From the NCBI GenBank assembly GCA_910576845.1, contig CAJTJA010000004.1, forward strand, positions 28,133 through 92,132: a stretch of 64,000 nt of DNA, given 5' to 3'. This stretch comes from an uncultured Oscillibacter sp. Lineage in GTDB: Bacteria; Bacillota; Clostridia; Oscillospirales; Oscillospiraceae. The translations under genes were made by a program, and so were the position numbers. Positions 36,893 through 44,144 of the stretch are shown here, one piece after another. The stretch's first letter is position 1, and each line of letters starts with the position of its first letter. The notes under the pieces were generated by a model. That model was not told the DNA's origin. It was given only the letters and a program-made list of their open reading frames with translations, and did not search any database.

Positions 36893-37284
36893 CTTTCTTT
36901 CAGGAGATCCCGAATCTCTGTCAGCAGCTTTTCTTCGGCAGAGGGACCCGGAGGCGGCGGAGGAGCAGCTTCTTTTTTCTTGTGAAGGCGGTTGAGAGCT
37001 TTTACCAGGCAAAAGACAACGAAGGCCATAATAAGAAAGTTTAGAATAGCCTGAATAAAGTTGCCGTAGGTAATGAGCGCAGGGCCAATTTTCACAGCCA
37101 GCTCGGTAAAGGAGACGCTGTCAGTAAAGATGCCCAATACGGGCATGACAATATCGTTAATGAGGGAATTGGTGATGTTTGAGAAAGCGCCGCCGATAAT
37201 GACGCCCACAGCCATATCCATCACATTGCCTCGGGCGATAAAGGTTTTGAATTCGGACATGAAGCTGGAGGTTGTTCCTGCCAT
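36889..37284 (-). CDS. mscL: Large-conductance mechanosensitive channel MscL
   Basis: A 131-residue channel with two membrane helices (about 20-45 and 70-100), opened by membrane tension in osmotic downshock. The N-terminal FIARGNVMDMAVGVIIGGAF is diagnostic. The C-terminus has a polyproline linker and a helical bundle (AEEKLLTEIRDLL). ATG 37284 follows AAAGGAGAG. It overlaps rsmG by 4 bases. Confidence 0.95.
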   Translation of the reverse strand: MAGTTSSFMSEFKTFIARGNVMDMAVGVIIGGAFSNITNSLINDIVMPVLGIFTDSVSFTELAVKIGPALITYGNFIQAILNFLIMAFVVFCLVKALNRLHKKKEAAPPPPPGPSAEEKLLTEIRDLLKER

Positions 37285-37547
37285 ATTGCGTACTCTCCTT
37301 TCATGTGTAAACAGCAAAACGCTGGAATTTAAAAATTATTTTGCGCCCCAGAAAATTCTCGGATTTTATAAATAAAACCGGCGAATTTATTTGGATAATA
37401 TTTTTAACAGCTAGCGCTCTTCTTCGCCGACTGAAAGTAGGTTTCTGATTTTTACCTCCGGAGAAAATAAGAAATACAAATTTCAGCAAAGAAGAAACAG
37501 GTACTGTATTTGCTGATGCTGATTGCGGCTAAGAAATGAATGATAGA

Positions 37548-37577
37548 AAATTTCTGTTCCCGTATCAGCAGAAATTT
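37548..37577 (-). terminator. Possible serS terminator
   Basis: A 9-bp AT-rich inverted repeat (AAATTTCTG with CAGAAATTT) with a 12-base loop lies just after serS on the minus strand, followed by TCTATCATTC. It is weak. The rest of 37285-37595 shows no gene. Confidence 0.35.
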
Positions 37578-37595
37578 AAGGGCGGAATCATAATC

Positions 37596-38903
37596 TTATT
37601 TGGACAAGGGCACCAGCTTTTCTGTTCCGCCCATATAAGGACGCAGGACCTCGGGAATTAGGACTGTGCCGTCAGACTGAAGGTTGTTTTCCAGGAAGGC
37701 GATCAGCATTCGGGGAGGAGCGACACAGGTGTTGTTCAAAGTGTGGCAGAGCTGCGTTTTGCCGCTCTCATCTTTATAGCGGATACGAAGACGCCGGGCT
37801 TGGGCGTCTCCCAGATTGGAGCAGGAGCAAACCTCAAAGTATTTTTGCTGCCGGGGAGACCAAGCTTCTATATCACAGGATTTAACCTTCAAATCGGCCA
37901 AGTCGCCGGAACAGCATTCCAGCTGCCGGACGGGGATATCCAGAGAGCAAAACAATTCCACAGAGAACTGCCACAGTTTTTCATACCAATCCATGGATTC
38001 CTCGGGCTTGCAGACGACAATCATCTCTTGCTTCTCAAATTGATGGATACGGTAAACACCCCGTTCTTCAATACCATGGGCGCCTTTTTCTTTGCGGAAA
38101 CAGGGAGAATAAGACGTAAGCGTCTGAGGAAGTTTTTCATTTGGAAGAATCTGATCAATAAAACGACCGATCATGGAGTGCTCGCTGGTTCCAATAAGAT
38201 AAAGGTCCTCCCCCTCGATCTTATACATCATGCCATCCATGTCCGTTTGACTCATAACGCCTTCGACGACATTGCCGTGAATCATGAAGGGGGGGATGCA
38301 GTAGGTGAATCCCTTTCCAATCATAAAATCCCGGCCGTAGGCGAGAACTGCCTCATGAAGCCGGGCAATGTCACCCAGAAGATAGTAAAAACCATTTCCG
38401 GAGACACGACCCGCAGCGTCTAGGTCAATACCGCCAAAAGACTCCATGATCTCTGTGTGGTAGGGGATGGGGAAGTCCGGAGTTTTTGCCTCGCCGAAGC
38501 GCTGCACCTCCACGTTTTCGCTGTCGTCCTTCCCGATGGGGACAGAGGGGTCGATGATTTGGGGAATCAGCAGCATCCGCTTGTGAAGCTCCGCCTCCAG
38601 CTCGCTTTCCTGTTTCTCCAGCTCCGCCAGCCGGTCTGCCTGCTCCTTGACCTGGGCTTTGACGGCCTCGGCCTCCTGGAGCTTGGAGGGGTCCTTTTTA
38701 GCTTGTCCCATCAATATGCCGATCTGCTTGGAAAGGGTATTCCGGTTGGAGCGGAGCTGGTCCGCTTCGGCGATGGCGGTCCGGCGCCTGGTATCCAGGT
38801 CGATGGCCTCATCCACCAGGGGAAGCTTGCTGTCCTGGAATTTCTTTTTGATGTTCTCCTTCACAAGTTCGGGATTCTCCCGAATAAAGCGGATATCAAG
38901 CAT
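37596..38903 (-). CDS. serS: Seryl-tRNA synthetase
   Basis: A 435-residue class II synthetase. An N-terminal coiled-coil arm (about 30-110) binds the tRNA long arm; motif 2 is FRKEKGAHGIEERGVYRIHQFEK in outline, motif 3 is LNNTCVAPPRMLIAFLEN. Start ATG 38903 follows AAGAAGGAAG. A parS site lies 41 bases upstream, so serS and the parA-parB block are adjacent. Confidence 0.96.
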   Translation of the reverse strand: MLDIRFIRENPELVKENIKKKFQDSKLPLVDEAIDLDTRRRTAIAEADQLRSNRNTLSKQIGILMGQAKKDPSKLQEAEAVKAQVKEQADRLAELEKQESELEAELHKRMLLIPQIIDPSVPIGKDDSENVEVQRFGEAKTPDFPIPYHTEIMESFGGIDLDAAGRVSGNGFYYLLGDIARLHEAVLAYGRDFMIGKGFTYCIPPFMIHGNVVEGVMSQTDMDGMMYKIEGEDLYLIGTSEHSMIGRFIDQILPNEKLPQTLTSYSPCFRKEKGAHGIEERGVYRIHQFEKQEMIVVCKPEESMDWYEKLWQFSVELFCSLDIPVRQLECCSGDLADLKVKSCDIEAWSPRQQKYFEVCSCSNLGDAQARRLRIRYKDESGKTQLCHTLNNTCVAPPRMLIAFLENNLQSDGTVLIPEVLRPYMGGTEKLVPLSK

Positions 38904-38943
38904 TTGAATCTTCCTTCTTTCTTCAATTTAAGAATATGCAAGT

Positions 38944-38959
38944 TGTTTCACGTGAAACG
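38944..38959. promoter_or_regulatory. parS site between serS and the parB operon
   Basis: TGTTTCACGTGAAACG matches the ParB-binding consensus TGTTTCACGTGAAACA except the last base. The core palindrome GTTTCACGTGAAAC is intact. Confidence 0.85.
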
Positions 38960-38986
38960 GGGAGAATACCTGTGATTTTGATCTGC

Positions 38987-39015
38987 AAAAAAAGCTTGTT
39001 CCTTTAAAGCTTTTT
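38987..39015 (-). terminator. Terminator of the parA-parB operon
   Basis: On the minus strand AAAAAGCTT pairs with AAGCTTTTT around a 9-base loop and runs into further T. It lies after the coiled-coil gene. Confidence 0.6.
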
Positions 39016-39078
39016 CTGTTTGCTGCCGCCTGCTGATTCACATGAGCAATAAACAGAGACATTTCAGCAGAGCCTGTC

Positions 39079-39642
39079 TCATTGCTTTATATTGCTGGAT
39101 CCGTTTTCTTCTTCGGAAAGGGCTGCGATGTCTTCCTCAATCTTTTGGTATCGGGCGGCGGCGGGACTGCCAGGAGAAAGATATTCTTTCAGAGGAGTTT
39201 CCTTGTTTTCGTTCATGACATCCAAAATTTCCTGACACTTCACAAAGTCATTAAGCACATAGGCTTCGTTTAGCTGCCAAAACCAATCCATGGCTTCCCT
39301 TGTTTGTTCCAAAGTATGCTCCACATGTGATGAAGTATCTGTGGCGCCATCCAAAGCGATTTGGAATGCTTCGGCGGTTTGCTTTGCTTCTGCCAGCTCC
39401 TTTTGAAGAGAAATTACCTGATTCTGAAGTTCCTGAACCTCCTGCATAGCGCTGACAGAGCTTTGGAGCTGACCAAGAGCTTCCGTGTTGCTCCTTTGAT
39501 GAGAGGCAAAGGATAGAGCCATCAAAAGAAAGGCTACAATGAAAAGAATCATGATATAAACAACGACCGGTTTTTTTCCTTTGGAGCTGCTCTCCTCCGG
39601 GGGTTCTATTGGCTTGCCGCCGCTTCGTTTTTCAAGCTTCAT
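39079..39642 (-). CDS. Single-pass membrane coiled-coil protein cotranscribed with parB
   Basis: A 187-residue protein, family not recognised. A basic cytoplasmic N-terminus (KLEKRSGGKPIEPPEESSSK) is followed by one membrane helix (VVVYIMILFIVAFLLMALSF, about 25-44) and a long coiled coil (about 55-115: LQNQVISLQKELAEAKQTAE). The C-terminus is acidic. It overlaps parB by 4 bases (ATGA), so it is translated with it. Topology suggests N-in, coiled coil outside. It might link segregation to the envelope; that is inference only. Confidence 0.8.
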   Translation of the reverse strand: MKLEKRSGGKPIEPPEESSSKGKKPVVVYIMILFIVAFLLMALSFASHQRSNTEALGQLQSSVSAMQEVQELQNQVISLQKELAEAKQTAEAFQIALDGATDTSSHVEHTLEQTREAMDWFWQLNEAYVLNDFVKCQEILDVMNENKETPLKEYLSPGSPAAARYQKIEEDIAALSEEENGSSNIKQ

Positions 39643-40526
39643 GCTTCGGATCCTTTCCGGTTTGTCCGCAGCAAGGCCAAAGCGTCCAAAAGATCGTTCA
39701 GATCATCAAGACCATAGTATTCCAGTTCAATCCGGCCCTTTTTCCGGCCAGTGACAATTTTTACGCCCCGCCCCAGCTTGGAAGCCAGGCTTTGCTGAGC
39801 CTCGGCAGTATAGTCCACTTCATGAGAGTCGTTTGTGGGTTTTTCATCTTTGGGCTCTGCGGACAGCCTTTTTACCAGAGCTTCGGTCTGACGGACCGAC
39901 AGCTGACCCTGAATTATGGTTTGGGCCGCCTTTTCTTGAAGTGCGGGAGGGAGGGGGAGCAATGCCCGGGCGTGCCCGGCAGAAAGGGTTCCCTCTTCCA
40001 CCAGGTTTTTAATGGAGGGCTGAAGTCCCAAAAGCCGCATGGCGTTGGAAACAGCGCTGCGGGATTTGCCCACCCGCTGGGCGGCTTCTTCCTGAGTCAT
40101 ATGGTAAGTTTGAATCAGAGACTGAAAACCGGCAGCCTCTTCCATAGGATTCAGATCTTCTCTCTGAAGATTTTCCACCAGGGCTAGTTCCGCGGCTTTT
40201 TTGTCGTCGGCGTCAATAACCACGGCAGGAACTTCGCTGAGGCCTGCCAGCCGTGCCGCCCGCCAGCGGCGCTCTCCGGCGATAATTTGATAATAGCCGG
40301 AAGAGAGCTTCCGTACAGTCAAGGGTTGAATAATGCCGTGCTCCCGAATAGAGTCTGCCAGCTCAGCCAGTGCTGCCTCATCAAACAGTTTTCGAGGCTG
40401 AGAGGAGCAGCTTTCCACTTGAGAGATTGGCAATTGAAGGTTTCCCGCGGCCTCTGGCTTTAATACGTCGTCGCCTAAAAGGGCGCCCAGTCCCCGCCCA
40501 AGGCCGGAGGGTTTTTTGCTTGCCAC
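39639..40526 (-). CDS. parB: Chromosome-partitioning protein ParB (Spo0J-like)
   Basis: A 295-residue CTP-dependent clamp that loads on parS. The N-terminal ParB/Spo0J domain has GERRWRAARLAGL; the CTP-binding ENLQRED follows, then a helix-turn-helix (EEAAQRVGKSRSAVSNAMRL) and a C-terminal dimer domain. Start is GTG 40526 after AAAGGAGCG. Sites it should bind are at 9323, 38944, 41997 and 43979. Confidence 0.95.
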   Translation of the reverse strand: MASKKPSGLGRGLGALLGDDVLKPEAAGNLQLPISQVESCSSQPRKLFDEAALAELADSIREHGIIQPLTVRKLSSGYYQIIAGERRWRAARLAGLSEVPAVVIDADDKKAAELALVENLQREDLNPMEEAAGFQSLIQTYHMTQEEAAQRVGKSRSAVSNAMRLLGLQPSIKNLVEEGTLSAGHARALLPLPPALQEKAAQTIIQGQLSVRQTEALVKRLSAEPKDEKPTNDSHEVDYTAEAQQSLASKLGRGVKIVTGRKKGRIELEYYGLDDLNDLLDALALLRTNRKGSEA

Positions 40527-40556
40527 AAGAGTACGCTCCTTTCAAACAGGAATCAT

Positions 40557-41303
40557 TTATTTTAAAAATTCTGAAACAAACGCGAGATAGGCATCCGCGC
40601 CCCGGGATGCCCGGTCGTAAGCGGAGATGGGTTTTCCATGACTGGGAGCTTCCGAAAGCCGAATGTTTCGGGGAATAACGGAGGCATAAACTTTGCCGGG
40701 AAAGTAGTGTTTTACTTCTTCGGCCACTTGCAGGGCGAGGTTTGTTCGCCCGTCAAACATCGTTAGAAGCACTCCCTCCAGCTCCAGGGATGGATTCAGA
40801 GACCGGCGGACCAAGCGAATGGTGTTCATCAGGTCGGAGAGGCCCTCCAGCGCGAAATATTCGCACTGCACTGGAACTAAAATGGAATCTGCGGCGCAAA
40901 GCGCGTTTAGGGTCAAAAGCTCCAGGGAAGGGGGGCAGTCAATCAAAACGAAGTCATATTTCTCCTTCAAAGAAGATAGAGCCTCTTTCAGCAAAAATTC
41001 CCGGTGCTCCATACCAATGAGCTCGACGCCCGCTCCCGCCAATGCTTTGTTGGAAGGAAGAACATCTCCGTAGCGGGTATGAACAATGACTTCTTGGGGC
41101 GGAAGCTCGCCAATCAGGGCGGAGTAAATTCCTTTGGAAACGGTTTTGTCCACGCCCATTCCGGAAGTGGCGTTGGCCTGGGGATCAAAATCACAGAGGA
41201 GGATATGTTTTCCCGCTTCTGTTAAGAAGGCGGCCAGATTGACGCAGGTTGTGGTTTTTCCTACGCCGCCTTTCTGATTAACAATCGCAATAATTTTTGC
41301 CAC
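40557..41303 (-). CDS. parA: Chromosome-partitioning ATPase ParA (Soj-like)
   Basis: A 248-residue deviant-Walker ATPase with VNQKGGVGKTTT near residue 10 and the Walker A' DFDPQANATSG near 40. It drives origin segregation with ParB and also regulates DnaA in relatives such as Soj. The gene starts with GTG 41303 after a weak SD (AGGTG). parB follows 30 bases later. Confidence 0.94.
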   Translation of the reverse strand: MAKIIAIVNQKGGVGKTTTCVNLAAFLTEAGKHILLCDFDPQANATSGMGVDKTVSKGIYSALIGELPPQEVIVHTRYGDVLPSNKALAGAGVELIGMEHREFLLKEALSSLKEKYDFVLIDCPPSLELLTLNALCAADSILVPVQCEYFALEGLSDLMNTIRLVRRSLNPSLELEGVLLTMFDGRTNLALQVAEEVKHYFPGKVYASVIPRNIRLSEAPSHGKPISAYDRASRGADAYLAFVSEFLK

Positions 41304-41374
41304 AAGAGCACCTACTTTTCTGACGTTAGGGTTGAAGAGATGAAAGCTTGTCTATATTCCGTAAGGAGAATAAA

Positions 41375-41701
41375 ATGGGTTCTGCCTGTCTTTTTGAAAA
41401 TTTTGCCCCGGTGCAGCTGTGCGCATACAAGATCAAACCCCAAAAGACAGATTTTCGATTTGTGGAGGATGTCTGGCATGACAACAAATTCGAGAAGCGT
41501 GAAAAATATGTGCCGCCGTTCATCGGGGCCGCAAAAATAGGGCTTGAATGCGTTTTGCTCCGGCAAATAAATCGCTGGTTGAAAAAAGGTGTCACGCCTG
41601 CCGGCAGTCAAAATAAATGTTGGACTTTGTTCCCGAATTTACCGGCTCTCATTTTCGCCGGCAGGCCTTTTAACGATATAAGAAAACGCGAAAATGTTTA
41701 A
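41375..41701 (+). CDS. Uncertain ORF, 108 residues, between parA and the amylase
   Basis: ATG 41375 follows AAGGAG (41363-41368) with good spacing and reads 108 residues including KTDFRFVEDVWHDNKFEKRE and GAAKIGLECVLLRQINRW. No family is recognised. The opposite strand has two overlapping ORFs of about 90-100 residues in the same place, so coding sense is not settled. Codon periodicity is unclear to the eye. The remaining gap 41304-42013 holds a 14-bp palindrome (41838-41868), a terminator and a parS site. Confidence 0.35.
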   Translation: MGSACLFENFAPVQLCAYKIKPQKTDFRFVEDVWHDNKFEKREKYVPPFIGAAKIGLECVLLRQINRWLKKGVTPAGSQNKCWTLFPNLPALIFAGRPFNDIRKRENV

Positions 41702-41837
41702 GACATTTCAAAAAGACATGTATAGCTTATTATAACAAGAGCTTTCCGGCCTTGCAAGGGCAAATCAGCAAATTCTAGAAAAAACGAATAATTTGCGGCA
41801 AATGTCAGGTGGCCGCGGACTTAATGTTTACCCGAAT

Positions 41838-41868
41838 ATTATTTCCGAATTTAAAATTCGGAAATAAT
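41838..41868. repeat. 14-bp palindrome, possible operator or terminator
   Basis: ATTATTTCCGAATT (41838-41851) and its complement (41855-41868) flank a 3-base loop. It is AT-rich and has no clear T tail, so a role in termination is uncertain. Confidence 0.5.
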
Positions 41869-41967
41869 ACAATTGGATTCAAGCCGTTTATGGCGGCAGC
41901 CGCAAAACATGACACATATTACTTCCGGCCTTTCCGCTTAGAAGCAATAATGCTTTTAACAAAAGGA

Positions 41968-41997
41968 ATGAGGCCTGTCCGGATGGACAAGCCTCAT
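41968..41997 (-). terminator. Terminator of the GH13 amylase gene
   Basis: On the minus strand ATGAGGCTTGTCC pairs with GGACAGGCCTCAT (one mismatch) around a 4-base loop, followed by TCCTTTTGTT. It overlaps the parS site by one base. Confidence 0.6.
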
Positions 41998-42012
41998 GTT
42001 TCACGTGAAACA
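41997..42012. promoter_or_regulatory. parS site near the amylase stop
   Basis: TGTTTCACGTGAAACA, a perfect match to the ParB site consensus, directly after the amylase terminator. Confidence 0.92.
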
Positions 42013-42013
42013 A

Positions 42014-43867
42014 TTATCCTTGCCCCAGCAAAAGGGCAGTGCAGGGATCAACAATAATTTCTTCGCCAGAAACTGTTTCTCCGGAAATCAGGTTCTGATA
42101 ATGCCTATCAGACAGGAAAAGTGTCTGACACTCATCTCCGGCGTTAATTACGGTGATGGTAGTTTCTTCGGCGGTGCTTCTGGCATAGGCCAGGAGCGGG
42201 CCGTTGGCTTTCAGCCAGGAAATACCGCCGCGGCGAAGAGAGGGCCTGCTTTGGCGAAGTTGGCCCAACAGAGTAAACCACCCCAATAGGCCCTGGTCCT
42301 CGTGCCCCCAGGGATAAGTCCCGCGGTTAAAGGGATCTGCCGCACCTTCCATTCCGGCCTCGTCGCCATAATAAATCATAGGAGAACCAGGAAAAGTAAA
42401 CAGTACGGCGGATGCTATACGCAGACGGAGGGAGGCTGTCTTTCGCTCTGCGGAAGAGAGATGAAAGGTAGATTGAGCATCCCGGCCCTCGGGAAGGGGA
42501 CGGCCGCCCAATACCGTTAGAATGCGGGGAGTATCATGAGTTCCCAAAAAGTTCAAAGCAGAGTAAAAGGCGGCGGGGGGATAATTCTCCCGAATGGTTT
42601 CCATGGCTTCCTGAAAATCCTCGGCCCCTCCGCCTAAAAGATAATGCAGGAGGGCGGAACGAAAAGGATAGTTCATTACTCCATGGAGTTCCGTGCCCAG
42701 GAAATAGCGGCGGCGCTGAGAGTAGGAAATCTTATTGCTGGCATCTTCCCAAACCTCCCCCAGAAGCAGGGCGTCCGAGTCGGTTTCTTCTACTGCGGCA
42801 CGGAGCTTTTCAATAAATAAATCCGGCAGTTCATCCGCCACATCCAACCGCCAGCCGGAGGCTCCGGCCCTCAGCCAATGTTTCACTACGGAATCCTTCC
42901 CGCTGATAATATAATCTATATAGCTTTGACAGTCTTCACGAACATTGGGCAGTGTGCTGATGCCCCACCAAGACTCGTAGGCCCGGGGCCATTCGCTGAA
43001 ATGAAACCAATCATAATAAGGGCTTTCCTTGCTTTGGGCGGCACCCAAAGAGGGATAAAAACCATCTGCATTGAAGTAAATGCTTTGAGAGCCGGTATGG
43101 TTAAAGACACCGTCTAAAATTACCCGAATATTTCTCCTTCTTGCTTCTGCGCAGAGAGTTTTAAAGTCCTCCTCTGTTCCCAGCATAGGATCGATTTTCA
43201 TATAATCCGCCGTATTATAGCGGTGATTGGAGGCGGATTCAAAAATGGGGCAGAAATAAAGATTTGAAACGCCTAAGGCGGCCAAATCATCCAAGTGGGC
43301 AGTTATACCGGCAAGAGAGCCGCCAAAAAAATCCCGATTTTTTATTTCGCCATCCTCCGGCATCCAAGCCGGAGCATCTCTCCAGTTTTCATGAACCCAG
43401 CGATTACCAATCAGGCCGGAAGGGTCGGGGATGGACAAGCGGCAATAGCGGTCCGGAAAAATTTGATAGGTGACGCCTTCGCCGAACCACTGTGGAGTAT
43501 GGCTTCTCAGGTAAACCGTCAGCTGCCAAGGCTGCGGTTCCCCCTGACTGCGGTAGCCGGTTTTGTCCAAAAAACAGCCGGTGCCATCGTCACGCCAAAA
43601 ACGAAACCAATACCAAACCAGCTCCGGGACTTGAAAGGGAATCAGAGAAATAGAAAAACAAGCCCGGTCATCCCAAAAGCCAGAAAAGGGCATCTCTGCT
43701 TCTATCTCATGTCCGGAAAATTCCCGGCGGATAATAACGGAGCAATGGGTAAAGCCTTCGCTGGAGAGAGGGCGGCAGGTGAGACACCATTCTTCCCCAC
43801 AGGGAAGGGCGCCATAAGGCTTTTTACAGTGAGCGTCACGGGAGTCAAAGACGGCAGGCGCATTCAT
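42014..43867 (-). CDS. GH13 alpha-glucan hydrolase (neopullulanase/cyclomaltodextrinase type)
   Basis: A 617-residue cytoplasmic (no signal peptide) alpha-amylase family protein. A N-terminal beta-sandwich (about 1-125) precedes the TIM barrel with the four conserved regions DGVFNHTG, GWRLDVADE (nucleophile Asp), LLGEVWED (acid Glu) and LGTHDTPR (transition-state Asp). A C-terminal domain (about 520-617) ends the protein. Such enzymes cut cyclodextrins, pullulan or maltodextrins inside the cell. SD AAGGAG precedes ATG 43867. It sits alone between parS sites, with no transport genes nearby. Confidence 0.9.
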   Translation of the reverse strand: MNAPAVFDSRDAHCKKPYGALPCGEEWCLTCRPLSSEGFTHCSVIIRREFSGHEIEAEMPFSGFWDDRACFSISLIPFQVPELVWYWFRFWRDDGTGCFLDKTGYRSQGEPQPWQLTVYLRSHTPQWFGEGVTYQIFPDRYCRLSIPDPSGLIGNRWVHENWRDAPAWMPEDGEIKNRDFFGGSLAGITAHLDDLAALGVSNLYFCPIFESASNHRYNTADYMKIDPMLGTEEDFKTLCAEARRRNIRVILDGVFNHTGSQSIYFNADGFYPSLGAAQSKESPYYDWFHFSEWPRAYESWWGISTLPNVREDCQSYIDYIISGKDSVVKHWLRAGASGWRLDVADELPDLFIEKLRAAVEETDSDALLLGEVWEDASNKISYSQRRRYFLGTELHGVMNYPFRSALLHYLLGGGAEDFQEAMETIRENYPPAAFYSALNFLGTHDTPRILTVLGGRPLPEGRDAQSTFHLSSAERKTASLRLRIASAVLFTFPGSPMIYYGDEAGMEGAADPFNRGTYPWGHEDQGLLGWFTLLGQLRQSRPSLRRGGISWLKANGPLLAYARSTAEETTITVINAGDECQTLFLSDRHYQNLISGETVSGEEIIVDPCTALLLGQG

Positions 43868-43978
43868 TCAGAAATCTCCTTGTTTGTTGGAATGAGCCGC
43901 TTTTTCTTTAAAAGCGGAAAAATTTTGGCAGTCCGCAAGCCGGCGCAGCATACAAAAGGGAGAAGAGTGGCGGTGTTA

Positions 43979-43994
43979 TGTTTCACGTGAAACA
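43979..43994. promoter_or_regulatory. parS site upstream of the amylase
   Basis: TGTTTCACGTGAAACA, a perfect match to the ParB consensus, in the 277-bp gap before the penicillin-binding protein gene. The gap shows no gene. Confidence 0.92.
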
Positions 43995-44144
43995 ACTGCG
44001 CAAACAACTAGGGCGGAACCTAAAAAAATAAATAATTGGTTTCATGGAGCACAAAATTCTGGGAGAGAAGTTTTGCCGAAAATGGCGCTGAAAGGTTGGA
44101 GTGCTCACATCATATTGACTAAAAGTCCCATACTTTTAAAAATA

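Noticed and set aside
41312..41611. Minus-strand frames of 89 and 99 codons
   Set aside because: They overlap the plus-strand frame with the better SD; kept only as a note of ambiguity.
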